Source: a bacterium (Candidatus Blackallbacteria) CG13_big_fil_rev_8_21_14_2_50_49_14
GTDB taxonomy: Bacteria; Cyanobacteriota; Sericytochromatia; UBA7694
Reading direction: 5' to 3'
Length of the DNA stretch: 58,043 nucleotides
Assembly: GCA_002783405.1 (NCBI GenBank)
Contig: PFGG01000039.1
Span: 1 to 58,043 of the forward strand
Part shown: positions 7,365-15,199 of the stretch, piece after piece
Position numbering within the stretch: position 1 is the stretch's first letter
Layout of the letters: each line of letters starts with the position of its first letter
Made by a program: the position numbers and the translations under genes
Notes under the pieces: generated by a model
What the model was told of the DNA's origin: nothing
What the model saw: the letters and a program-made list of their open reading frames with translations, nothing else
Databases searched by the model: none

Positions 7365-8201
7365 ATGTTACGTATTCCAGCCGCCCCAAGTTCGATCCAA
7401 AAGGGATACCCCTTAAAAAATATTTTGGGTTTAGATGCAGTAGACTGTTTGGCGGGAAATATCTCTTATGTCTATCCAGCTTTTCCTCATGCAGAATTCA
7501 AGAAAAGCGCATTAGAGGGACTTGAATCACTGGAATTTATGGAAAGAGGGGGGCATATTGCCAGCGCACTTCAACAATATTTACCCCCAAAATACGAAGA
7601 AGCCATTCAAGTAATTCTTGATTCTCTGCCACCTCCAAATATTGCAACAGAGAGGCTTGGTCTCGCAGTCTTATTTTATCTGCCGTACAGTTGCTTTATT
7701 TCCAAATATGGCCTTGAAAAGGAATATAACGGAGGAGAGGATCCCTTTGAAATTTCTATGAAAGCTCAGTACGAACTAACAAAACGAAGTACCTCTGAAT
7801 TTTCAATTCGGCCATTCTTAATAAATGATCAGGAGCGTACGCTATCGCGTTTAAAGGAGTGGGTCTCTGATCCCGATCCTCATGTTCGGCGTCTCTGTTC
7901 CGAAGGTTCACGGCCTCGACTTCCCTGGGCACAGCGAATTCCTGCTTTCATTGAAGATCCAACCCCCCTATTACCGATACTGGAAGCGCTTAAAAATGAT
8001 GAGAGCATCTACGTGCGTCGCAGCGTCGCGAATAGTCTTGGCGATATTGCGAAGGCTCATCCAGATTGGGTCTTTGAACTCTGTGAAAAATGGCTTGGCG
8101 ATGCAAGCAAGGAAGTAAGGTGGGTCATTCGTCATGCATTGAGATATCCGTGCAAAAAGGGAAACAAGCTTGCCTTGCAGCTTCGGACTCACGCAAAATA
8201 A
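7365..8201 (+). CDS. AlkC-type DNA alkylation repair protein, C-terminally truncated
   Basis: The 278-residue protein consists of helical HEAT-like repeats. Signature stretches are HIASALQQYLP, then HVRRLCSEGSRPRLPWAQRIP and YVRRSVANSLGDIAKAHPD, typical of AlkC-like DNA glycosylases that excise N3-methyl bases without flipping them out. Characterised relatives are about 100 residues longer and end in an immunoglobulin-like domain that helps bind DNA; here the protein stops at RHALRYPCKKG plus a short tail. It may have lost that domain by truncation or be a short variant. AAAGGAAAATCAG precedes the ATG in good spacing. Confidence 0.75.
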   Translation: MLRIPAAPSSIQKGYPLKNILGLDAVDCLAGNISYVYPAFPHAEFKKSALEGLESLEFMERGGHIASALQQYLPPKYEEAIQVILDSLPPPNIATERLGLAVLFYLPYSCFISKYGLEKEYNGGEDPFEISMKAQYELTKRSTSEFSIRPFLINDQERTLSRLKEWVSDPDPHVRRLCSEGSRPRLPWAQRIPAFIEDPTPLLPILEALKNDESIYVRRSVANSLGDIAKAHPDWVFELCEKWLGDASKEVRWVIRHALRYPCKKGNKLALQLRTHAK

Positions 8202-8301
8202 ACAGCGCAAAATTCCGAAAGAGAGAAACCAATGAAGTCTCGATTGAAGGAGACAATCCTTTCTAAAGACCTCGTTTCAGGAAAGGGTTGGTCTGTAGGG
8301 C

Positions 8302-9162
8302 TCAGACGCGCGCCAAAACCTGCTTGATAAAATGACTTGCCGGATTATCTGGACTGATTTCAGGATTCCAAATCAGGTAGCTTATGAGATAGTGTTCAAA
8401 CGGAAGGGAGGACAAGGCCACCAACTTATTTTGACGTAAGCGGTTGAAAACATTGCTCTCGGGCAAATACATGGCGCCTTTGCCCAGCTCGCATAAATGC
8501 AATGCCGTGTCTTGATCCGCTTCAGCGACGACGGGTAAATGCCGCAACGCCGATGGCCAATACAGAGCACGATAAGCCGCAAAAACAGGGTTGAGTAAAA
8601 TCAAGGACCATTCATCCCAGGAGCGGTGTGCCAGTTCAGGTTGAACCACCATCACAAACCGATTGAGATCCACGATTTGAGAGCACAGGTCAGGTGAGTT
8701 TGGGGGCATCAAATAAAAAGCACAGTCAAGTTGCCCTTTCAATAATTGAGACTCTGCTACCTGAAGCGAGAGTTCCTGCTGGTATTCAAAACAAACAGGC
8801 AGATTGGCACGTATAAATTGTTTCATGACCAGAAATGTCGGTAAACGGGGAATGATGGGAGCTGCAATGCGGATCTTTTGTTCTGAAAACGGCAAAGAAT
8901 GGCCTTGAAAATGATCTTCAATATTTTGGAGTTCGCTTAATAAGGCCCTCGCTTTGTCTACGAATTGATGACCCGCAAGGGTCAGTTCTTGCCTGCGTCC
9001 GCTGCGCTGAAAAAGTGGATAGCCAAGTTTTTTTTCAAGTTGTTTGATACGTTTACTCAGTGCCTGCTGCGTGATATATAGCTTATCCGCAGCCTCACTA
9101 AAATGCAGACTTTCTGCCAGCGTCAAAAAATAAAAAAGGGATTCAAAGCTAAACTCACTCAT
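8302..9162 (-). CDS. LysR-family transcriptional regulator
   Basis: The 286-residue protein has the N-terminal winged helix-turn-helix of LysR regulators: FESLFYFLTLAESLHFSEAA, then ITQQALSKRIKQLEKKLG and LFQRSGRRQELTLAG. A periplasmic-binding-like effector domain follows from about residue 90. Its ATG overlaps the TGA of the upstream LysR gene in an ATGA junction, so the two are very probably co-translated. No metabolic gene lies divergent from the pair, so the target is not evident. The effector is unknown. Confidence 0.9.
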   Translation of the reverse strand: MSEFSFESLFYFLTLAESLHFSEAADKLYITQQALSKRIKQLEKKLGYPLFQRSGRRQELTLAGHQFVDKARALLSELQNIEDHFQGHSLPFSEQKIRIAAPIIPRLPTFLVMKQFIRANLPVCFEYQQELSLQVAESQLLKGQLDCAFYLMPPNSPDLCSQIVDLNRFVMVVQPELAHRSWDEWSLILLNPVFAAYRALYWPSALRHLPVVAEADQDTALHLCELGKGAMYLPESNVFNRLRQNKLVALSSLPFEHYLISYLIWNPEISPDNPASHFIKQVLARV

Positions 9163-10055
9163 CGTGCCAACTCAGTTTCTATATAATGCACCAATAAGCT
9201 ACGGGTACGTTGAACGAGGGGGGAAATTTCTCGATCAGCGCGCCAGATCAAATAAGGGATCAGGGCTGCCTCTTGGGGAGGACTTGCAAGCATCGCCATT
9301 TGCTGCAATTTAAAAAACTCAGAAACCAGGCACAGAGGCAACCAGGCGGCAGCCAAGCCACTGCTCGCCAGGTCTAAAATGCCGCTAAAACTTTCAACTC
9401 GCAATACTATCCGTCGGGGGAATTTCAGATCATCCCAGGGGCCGTGCAGACTCCCAGCTTGACTGTGTGTGCTGGCAACATAATTTAATTCATGCCAGGG
9501 CCTGATTGCCTGTGGCAAACCCGCAATGACATAGGGGGTGGCACTGCCCGCATGCCAAGCCAACAGGGGATCTTGCGGTTGACGGCAGCTTAAGCCAAGC
9601 GTCAAGCCCCCCTTTAAAATGCGTTGTTCGAGATCTTGCGCCTGACTACAGCGATGAATACGGGGGTAGAGATCCGGAAATTCTGAATCAAGTTTTTCCA
9701 ACAATTTCGGGAGAACTTCAATCGGCCATGCGCTACACCAACCCAAGGCAAGCTCTTGTGAAAAGGTCAGAGCCGAATCTGAAGGCAAGCCCTTCAAATT
9801 TTGCATCTGTACATTGATTGGGCTCAATAATCTCAGCAAGGCAATGCCTTCTGTCATTAAGACCACATCGTCACGATCCGTATAAATAAATAAGCGGGTC
9901 GCCAGTTTATTTTCAAGGGCCAGTAAATTTCGAAGCAATGAACGCGGGGTGAGATGCAGCCGTTCAGCCGCTTGCGAAAGATGAAGCGTTTGACTCACTT
10001 CGAGGAAGCAGATCAACCATTTTCTTTTGATGCCTGGAAAATTAAGCCTATTCAA
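9159..10055 (-). CDS. LysR-family transcriptional regulator
   Basis: The 298-residue LysR protein is the first gene of a two-regulator operon. Its helix-turn-helix reads FLEVSQTLHLSQAAERLHLTPRSLLRNLLALENKL, with a less canonical recognition helix than its neighbour. The effector domain occupies the rest. The start is TTG with GAGGAATC about seven bases before it. The two regulators share only family-level similarity, so they are not a recent duplication. What they control cannot be read from this window. Confidence 0.85.
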   Translation of the reverse strand: MNRLNFPGIKRKWLICFLEVSQTLHLSQAAERLHLTPRSLLRNLLALENKLATRLFIYTDRDDVVLMTEGIALLRLLSPINVQMQNLKGLPSDSALTFSQELALGWCSAWPIEVLPKLLEKLDSEFPDLYPRIHRCSQAQDLEQRILKGGLTLGLSCRQPQDPLLAWHAGSATPYVIAGLPQAIRPWHELNYVASTHSQAGSLHGPWDDLKFPRRIVLRVESFSGILDLASSGLAAAWLPLCLVSEFFKLQQMAMLASPPQEAALIPYLIWRADREISPLVQRTRSLLVHYIETELAR

Positions 10056-10307
10056 CTGACAGATTCCTCATACAAGCGGCAGATAAATGCCCCTGATAAC
10101 CCTCTGGCTCAGCAACTGAGCGCTCCCAAGTAAACGCAAATAGAAAATCCTTCTACAAGGGTTTCTCTGAAGAAGAATTCAACGCTGTTTCAGACATTGT
10201 ATAGCATTGATCGTCTGAACGGAAAAGCGCATTCAAACCCAAAGGAAAAGGAGCAGGCAGCCATTCATCATGGCCAGAGGATGTTTTTTTAGGTGAAAAT
10301 CCGTGCC

Positions 10308-10829
10308 TTATTGTCGTTGGGCAACAGCAGCACCGGCCCAGGCTCCGCCGACTCCTGCTCCAGCGCCTAAGGCTCCCCAGGTAACGGCAGAGCGGAGTCC
10401 GCCCCCCATCGCCCCCAGTAATAAACCCACGCCGCCGCCCACCACAGAGCCATATAAAGCAGCCTTTTTTTGATCCAGGGTTTGATTGGCCACAACAGCC
10501 CCAATGGTAGCGCCAGCGATGGCGCCAAGTCCGCCCCCCATCAAAAAGGCCAAGGATTTATTGTCATCCACATTGCCCGTCACAAATTCAAGGATTTCTG
10601 CTGCTGCCTGCGCCGATAAGCCTGCAGCAACTCCACCCACCACAAATCCTGCGCCCGCTCCTTTGAGAGTCGGTAAGATTCCTTTTTGGATTTTAATCTG
10701 ATCCCCACTTAAAAGTGCAGTTTCGGCAGCAAGGTTATGTGGTTTTGGTGCCTGAGATGCTTTGGCAACAGGCGCAGAAGGCAATGCAGAAACAGAGGTG
10801 CTGGGCTGAGGTGTCGTTGAAATAATCAT
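10308..10829 (-). CDS. Glycine-zipper membrane protein, paralogue A
   Basis: The 173-residue protein has a Pro/Ser/Ala-rich N terminus of about 55 residues, followed by long Gly/Ala-rich hydrophobic segments such as AGAGFVVGGVAAG, LMGGGLGAIAGATIGAVV and SVVGGGVGLLLGAMGGG. These give repeated GxxxG packing motifs, as in pore-like or membrane-inserting proteins. An earlier TTG start at 10880 is possible, but the ATG at 10829 has AAGGTAG upstream. It aligns by eye with the protein at 13363-14028 around AGAGFV-GG and NKSLAFLMG. Function unknown. Confidence 0.6.
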   Translation of the reverse strand: MIISTTPQPSTSVSALPSAPVAKASQAPKPHNLAAETALLSGDQIKIQKGILPTLKGAGAGFVVGGVAAGLSAQAAAEILEFVTGNVDDNKSLAFLMGGGLGAIAGATIGAVVANQTLDQKKAALYGSVVGGGVGLLLGAMGGGLRSAVTWGALGAGAGVGGAWAGAAVAQRQ

Positions 10830-11197
10830 GGCTTTGAGATCTACCTTTGGAAAGAGTGATAAAGAAAAAAACAAAATCAAATAGATGCGTTTAAAGTATC
10901 AAAAATCAAACTTTCGTGTCCAACAACTTTTCTAATCCAAAAGCAGGTCAAGAAAGTTGTCTATCCAAATTATCTGACAGTGAGATCAGCCCCAAACTCT
11001 CCTGCGCCCCAGAAATCGAGATGCCAAATTTGAGTATCGAGCGAAGCGCTGTGGAAAGCGGCAAGTATCTTCATTTCCTCTGCTCGGGAAGCACAGACGG
11101 GAGGGGGTTTCAGGCCTACCGCAATCCAGTCCCAGGGTCTGTTCAAGCACAGGCAGGAGCTTTTCGCTCTGAGGAGGCCAGGACGAGAGATTGAGCA
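10830..11197. other. Gene-poor gap before the IS3 remnant
   Basis: This 368-bp stretch holds the upstream region of glycine-zipper gene A on the minus strand and then sequence of mixed composition leading into the transposase fragment. Short frames occur on both strands, but none has a ribosome site plus recognisable protein features. I see no promoter, RNA or repeat that I would support. Confidence 0.5.
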
Positions 11198-11360
11198 TTG
11201 AATCGAAACGTAAGATCGGACAAAGACGCACTTACCAGCTTCTTAACCGAGACTCAGGTCTTGATTGAACGGTTCTGTAGACATTACAATGAGCAAAGGC
11301 CACATGCCAGTATGGATTATTTAACACCTTTGAAATATGCTGAGAAATGCAAGAATTCAC
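11198..11360 (+). mobile_element. IS3-family OrfB C-terminal remnant
   Basis: The frame encodes VLIERFCRHYNEQRPHASM and then DYLTPLKYAEK. This is the conserved end of IS3-type DDE transposases, where YNxxRPHxSLGYLTPxxYA closes the integrase core. The catalytic DDE residues further upstream are absent, so only the 3' part of the element remains. After AEK the frame continues into unrelated residues to 11563. Together with the OrfA fragment at 13147 it brackets a two-kilobase segment. Confidence 0.75.
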
Positions 11361-11416
11361 AGGGCTTTCACCACAATGAACAGGGCCTGATCGGGCATGC
11401 GATCGGCAGCGCATCT

Positions 11417-11432
11417 TTTACAAACTCGTTAG
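11417..11432 (+). repeat. TTTACAAACTCGTTAG motif, copy 3
   Basis: TTTACAAACTCGTTAG at 11417-11432 repeats the motif found at 6711 and 7331, again on the plus strand and upstream of a gene (the epimerase at 11550). It is followed by CCG. No matching inverted half was found in the preceding 100 bases. Confidence 0.35.
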
Positions 11433-11549
11433 CCGTATTTGCGCAAGATTTCTTTGTGAAAATTATACTTGGCCAGCGGTTTTGCTCTTGCAGAGGCCAA
11501 AGTCTGATTGTTACTTATACGTCAGAAATATTAACCGAGGTTATATACC

Positions 11550-12545
11550 ATGTCTATGCTTAACTATCTGCCAGCGTCATCATCGGTGTTCGTCACAGGT
11601 GGTTCGGGCTTTCTAGGTCGTCAATTGATTCAAGATTTAGTCACAAAAGGTTTTCAGGTCAAAGCCCTGGCCCGTTCCGACAAGGCTGCGGCAACAGTTA
11701 AAAGTCTGGGAGCAATGCCCGTGAGGGGTGATCTGGATGATATCGCCGCGATGGCGGCAGGCATGGCAGGTTGTGCAGCGGTGATTCATTCCGCCGCCAA
11801 GGTCGAGCAGTGGGGCAAGTGGGAAGATTTTGAACACATGACGGTACAGGGCAGCAAAAATGTCATTGCGGCGACCCGTCAGGCGGGCATCAAACGGCTG
11901 GTGCATATCAGCACCGAAGCGGTCTTGGCTGGTGGTTCGGCCATCATCAATGCCGATGAAAACACGCCATTACCGAGCAAGCCCAATGGTATGTATCCCT
12001 TATCGAAGAAACTGGCAGAGCAGGCGGTATTGGCAGCTAACAGTGGCGATCTGGCGGCAATTATCGTGCGACCCCGCTTTATCTGGGGTAAAGGCGACAC
12101 TACCTTATTGCCCAAATTGGCTGAAGCGGCGCGTACTGGCAGCTGGTTGTGGTTTGACGGCGGCAAGCATCAAATGTCGACGTGTCATGTCAGGAATGTG
12201 TCGCAGGGTGTCATTCTGGCAGCCTGTCATGGTCGCGGTGGGCAGATCTATTTTCTCACCGATGGTGATCAGGTCAATTTTCGCAACTTTGTCACGGCTC
12301 TGATACGTACCCAGGGCGTAGAGCCAGGTAATAAAGTAGCACCAATCTGGCTGGCTGATGCGATTGCAGCCACCAGCGAAATGGTATGGAAAATTTTGGG
12401 GCTAAAAGGCGAGCCGCCGATCACCAAAACAGCCGTAAACCTGTTTTTTAAAGAAGTGACGATCAATGACAGCAAAGCCCGCAATGAGCTGGGGTATGTG
12501 CCGGTGATCAGTGTGGAGGCGGGGCTGGCGGAGTTGAAAGTCTAG
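11550..12545 (+). CDS. NAD(P)-dependent epimerase/3-beta-HSD-like extended SDR
   Basis: The 331-residue extended SDR starts with VFVTGGSGFLGRQLIQDL, which supplies the TGxxGxxG nucleotide loop. It continues with VIHSAAKV and VHISTEAVLAGG, the active-site YPLSKK (YxxxK), and the downstream IVRPRFIWGKGD. The pattern fits the 3-beta-hydroxysteroid dehydrogenase or NAD-dependent epimerase group, acting on a sterol-like, terpenoid or sugar substrate that cannot be fixed here. GAGG lies about nine bases before the ATG. The gene is richer in G+C than most of the accessory region and sits between IS3 fragments, so transfer is likely. Confidence 0.85.
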   Translation: MSMLNYLPASSSVFVTGGSGFLGRQLIQDLVTKGFQVKALARSDKAAATVKSLGAMPVRGDLDDIAAMAAGMAGCAAVIHSAAKVEQWGKWEDFEHMTVQGSKNVIAATRQAGIKRLVHISTEAVLAGGSAIINADENTPLPSKPNGMYPLSKKLAEQAVLAANSGDLAAIIVRPRFIWGKGDTTLLPKLAEAARTGSWLWFDGGKHQMSTCHVRNVSQGVILAACHGRGGQIYFLTDGDQVNFRNFVTALIRTQGVEPGNKVAPIWLADAIAATSEMVWKILGLKGEPPITKTAVNLFFKEVTINDSKARNELGYVPVISVEAGLAELKV

Positions 12546-12591
12546 ACACGGGTTCATCCGCTTTTGGCGTTTAATTTGTTACAATGCCCAC

Positions 12592-12714
12592 ATGAAACAA
12601 GCGAAACGCACCGTTGCACATTTACCCTGGCCCAGCAATCTAACGCTTCAGGAAAAATCGGATAGTCCAGAGTTTCACCTCTGGTATACCCCCAAAGCCA
12701 TGAGAACGGGATGA
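12592..12714 (+). CDS. Small ORF coupled to the DUF3795 gene
   Basis: This 40-residue frame starts MKQAKRTVAHLPWP and ends YTPKAMRTG. Its TGA overlaps the ATG of the next gene in an ATGA junction, which is the main reason to list it. I recognise no family. It may be a leader peptide or the remainder of a broken gene between the epimerase and the DUF3795 protein. Confidence 0.3.
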   Translation: MKQAKRTVAHLPWPSNLTLQEKSDSPEFHLWYTPKAMRTG

Positions 12715-13142
12715 GCCACGAGTCAAAAGCGCTTGACCGCTTTGAATTAATTGCCCCCTGCGGTCTGGATTGCAAACTTTGCCAGCGTTTTAAAAGAGAG
12801 AAAAATCCTTGTCCTGGATGCCGCGGTGATGATGCTGAAAAACTCCCCTCTTGCCTGAGTTGCCACATTAAAAATTGTGAGCACATTCGAAGTGGAGAAG
12901 TTAAATTTTGTCACGAATGTTCGTTTTACCCTTGCAAAGACATCCTCAGTCTCGACAAACGTTACAAGGCATCATATGGCATTAGTGTGCTCGAAAATCT
13001 CAATGAAATTCGAAAAGATGGGTTAAATCGCTTTGTACAGCAACAAGAGCAAAGGTGGTCTTGTCCCAATTGCGGAGAAGTCCTTTGCATGCACGAATCC
13101 AATTGCTTAAATTGCGGAGAGACTTGGCGTAATAAAAAGTAA
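12711..13142 (+). CDS. DUF3795-family cysteine-rich protein
   Basis: The 143-residue protein begins its domain with LIAPCGLDCKLCQRF, then CPGCRGDD, SCLSCHIKNC, and FCHECSFYPCKDI. This regular spacing of Cys pairs defines DUF3795, a presumed zinc-binding domain of unknown role found in many anaerobes. An additional C-terminal zinc ribbon (CPNCGEVLC, then CLNCGETW) makes this version longer than the domain alone. The start overlaps the preceding small ORF. It ends shortly before an IS3 OrfA remnant, so it is the distal cargo gene of that segment. Confidence 0.8.
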   Translation: MSHESKALDRFELIAPCGLDCKLCQRFKREKNPCPGCRGDDAEKLPSCLSCHIKNCEHIRSGEVKFCHECSFYPCKDILSLDKRYKASYGISVLENLNEIRKDGLNRFVQQQEQRWSCPNCGEVLCMHESNCLNCGETWRNKK

Positions 13143-13146
13143 TACG

Positions 13147-13320
13147 CAGTAAAGAAAGATATGAGAATTTCAGCGACAAGCAAATCGTCAATAAACTGCG
13201 TTGAGCAGAAAAACGTCAAGCTGAAGGTCAATCAATTGCTGTCATCATCAAGCATTTGGGAGTCACTCAGCAGACTTATTTGTAAGCCAAACTATGCGGA
13301 GAAAGTCGCTTGAAAGCGTC
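13147..13320 (+). mobile_element. IS3-family OrfA remnant
   Basis: Reading from about 13150, the sequence gives KERYENFSDKQIVNKLR, a stop, and then AEKRQAEGQSIAVIIKHLGV followed by TQQTYL, a second stop and AKLCG. This is the helix-turn-helix OrfA of IS3-type elements, whose intact form reads SEEQIVxxLREAE... and ends TYYRWKAKYG. Two in-frame stops prove decay. The OrfB part is absent here; its C terminus occurs instead at 11198, upstream, on the same strand. Confidence 0.7.
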
Positions 13321-13362
13321 TATTTTAATTAAAAAAATAGGCCCGGATGATTTTAAAGTATT

Positions 13363-14028
13363 TTATATCCCTGAGGCACCCATAGAGTGAAGTGCTAATT
13401 TGGCGATCCCCATACCAGCCAACATCCCAAAACAAAAACCTGTTCCGGCAGCTGCATAATTGCCCAATTTGGCTTCTTCTCTCTCCAATTTATAGGCCCC
13501 AGAAATGGCTGCACCCGTTGTCATTACCAGGGCACTGGTGCCCATAAAAACAGCCAGTTTAGAATTGGGTTTTACCCCCATGGTCGCCCCCAGGGCCAAT
13601 CCTCCCACAAAGCCTGCGCCAGCTGTAAGGCCTTGAATTCCCAATTCAGCTTTTGAACCGTCAATCACATGGGGGGAATCAAGAAACAGGGGGGAATTGG
13701 ACTCCCGTTCAGGAATAGCAACACGACCTGAGAGCTTGATATGATCTGCGCTAACATGCAATTGCCCTTTGACAGGAACCTGGTCTAAGAGCTTTTGAGT
13801 TTGTTTATCTATCGCATCATGCCAGTGTTTGACGGTTTTTTCAGCTCCTTTGACATCAATACCGTTATGTTCAGCCTCCTGACGGAGCGCTTTGAGATGT
13901 TTGGCTGCTGCGCTATCAATCTCATGGGCCAGTTTATGGGCTTCTGTTTGAATTTGTTTAAATGCTTTGCTCTCCGGCAATTTGACCTGGGGCAAACTCA
14001 GATTTAAATTCACGCGTATTTCTGACAT
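13363..14028 (-). CDS. Glycine-zipper membrane protein, paralogue B
   Basis: The 221-residue protein has an amphipathic, charged N-terminal half (residues 20-85, helical with heptad-like spacing). Hydrophobic Gly/Ala-rich segments follow: LTAGAGFVGGLALGATMGV, LAVFMGTSALVMTTGAAISGA and TGFCFGMLAGMGIAKLAL. The AGAGFV-GG and NSKLAVFMG stretches align with paralogue A at 10308-10829. GGAGAATC precedes the ATG. There is no signal peptide, so membrane insertion would be internal or post-secretory. Function unknown; the layout recalls small membrane-active effectors, but that is a guess. Confidence 0.6.
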   Translation of the reverse strand: MSEIRVNLNLSLPQVKLPESKAFKQIQTEAHKLAHEIDSAAAKHLKALRQEAEHNGIDVKGAEKTVKHWHDAIDKQTQKLLDQVPVKGQLHVSADHIKLSGRVAIPERESNSPLFLDSPHVIDGSKAELGIQGLTAGAGFVGGLALGATMGVKPNSKLAVFMGTSALVMTTGAAISGAYKLEREEAKLGNYAAAGTGFCFGMLAGMGIAKLALHSMGASGI

Positions 14029-14329
14029 CTCTGATTCTCCACTTCACTCGTTCAAGAAAACATTTTCTCAAGGGGATACACTCAATCCCAGGCCTGAATG
14101 ATCTGATTCTATCTCAAAATTCGCAGAAAAAGATTATATTTTAATTAATTGAAATACAAGAAATGCTTAAAATTCAAATCAATCCGGTTATCCTATTTGC
14201 TGTTTAGAACAGATTTGGCACTTTCAGTCTGAAGCACTGGAGATCCCCCCCCTACTTGCATGTATGTTTTGTGTATGCTAAAGTTTATTTCGAACTTGAA
14301 TCCAATCTAAAACAATGCAGGTAATGATC
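14029..14329. other. AT-rich spacer between divergent genes
   Basis: The 301-bp gap separates glycine-zipper gene B (minus) from the YCII-like gene (plus) and must hold both promoters. It is AT-rich, with runs such as TTTTAATTAATTGAAAT near 14150, but I cannot point to a convincing -35/-10 pair. No frame with protein features is present. Confidence 0.5.
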
Positions 14330-14686
14330 ATGAAAAAGTTTTTAGCGATTTATCTTGGAACGCCTACTGGCGCCAAAATGGAACAGTGGAACGCCCTGGA
14401 ACCTGAAGAGCGCAAGGCAAAAGAAAAGGCTGGCATGGAAGGCTGGTTTGCATTTATGCAAGCGCATGAAAAGACCTTTGCAGACCCTGGCTCCCCGATT
14501 GGTAAAACCAAAGTTGTCAATGAAACGGGCATAGCAGACACCCACAACGCAATTTCAGGCTATACCATTCTTTACGCCGAATCCCACGAGGCTGCAGCGG
14601 CTCTTTTTGAAAATCACCCTCATTTTTCGATTTTCCCGGGTGAGTCCGTTGAAATCATGGAAATTCTGCCCATGCCACAGATGTAA
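14330..14686 (+). CDS. YCII-related domain protein
   Basis: The 118-residue protein follows the pattern of YCII-related small proteins: MKKFLAIYLGTP at the start, a central DPGSPIGKTKVV, and then ISGYTILYAESHEAAAALF with a closing ENHPHF and EIMEILPMP. These ferredoxin-like proteins often dimerise; many are uncharacterised and some act in catabolic or dehalogenating steps. The ATG at 14330 was preferred to one at 14315 because it gives the usual family N terminus and has AGG upstream. It is a single-gene unit. Confidence 0.65.
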   Translation: MKKFLAIYLGTPTGAKMEQWNALEPEERKAKEKAGMEGWFAFMQAHEKTFADPGSPIGKTKVVNETGIADTHNAISGYTILYAESHEAAAALFENHPHFSIFPGESVEIMEILPMPQM

Positions 14687-14861
14687 GAAATTCTCTTCCT
14701 GCAATCGGTCTGTTGAGGAAAGAACAAAAAAGCGAATCCAACGCCGTTTCGAGGTCAGAGCAAGCGTTTCAATTCAGCGCAAAAGAATGCCACGGGTTCC
14801 AGAGCTGAGGAGAGACTGAATTCGAGACCTTACAGACCCCATCATGCGCGTTGCTGCTTTA

Positions 14862-14890
14862 AAGCCCTGGGGAAGATTGCCCCAGGGCTT
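14862..14890 (-). terminator. Likely terminator of the HEAT/YARHG operon
   Basis: AAGCCCTGGGG (14862-14872) pairs perfectly with CCCCAGGGCTT (14880-14890) around a seven-base loop, an 11-bp GC-rich stem 42 bases past the stop of the minus-strand operon. The following minus-strand sequence has only a short T run, so termination may be imperfect. Confidence 0.6.
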
Positions 14891-14932
14891 CGGCAATGCT
14901 ATGCAGCCAACCATCCTGTTGGCTCTCGAAAC

Positions 14933-15199
14933 TTAACCCAAAATCTGATCTAAGAGCGAGTCGTGGGGATAGTTCGTAGCAGTTTTTAAGATCTGCGCTG
15001 TTTCTTGCTTGCTCAGGACGACAGGTATATTTTTGTAAAAATTGCCGACCATTTGGATCTCTGAAACCCCTGTAGGTCTCAGATACATTCTCAAAAAACC
15101 AATCACTGAGTTGGCACGGCCTTTTGAGAACTCAACAGTCAGTACATTTTTTTTGTCAAAGACATCGGCCTTTTGAAGCGTAATTTCATCAAGGCACAT
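14933..15199 (-). CDS. Hypothetical 88-residue protein
   Basis: This small soluble protein (MCLDEITLQKADVFDKKN...) matches no family I recognise. It looks like a compact alpha/beta fold with a central VIGFLRMYLRPTG segment. Its start overlaps the 3' end of the HEAT gene by 11 bases, so it is the third gene of a minus-strand operon and is likely translated by coupling. There is no signal peptide, unlike the two genes before it. Confidence 0.55.
   Translation of the reverse strand: MCLDEITLQKADVFDKKNVLTVEFSKGRANSVIGFLRMYLRPTGVSEIQMVGNFYKNIPVVLSKQETAQILKTATNYPHDSLLDQILG

Noticed and set aside
8255-8289. AATCCTTTC...GAAAGGGTT hairpin between AlkC and LysR genes
   Set aside because: The stem has a G-T pair, a long loop and no T tract on either strand, so a terminator is not supported.
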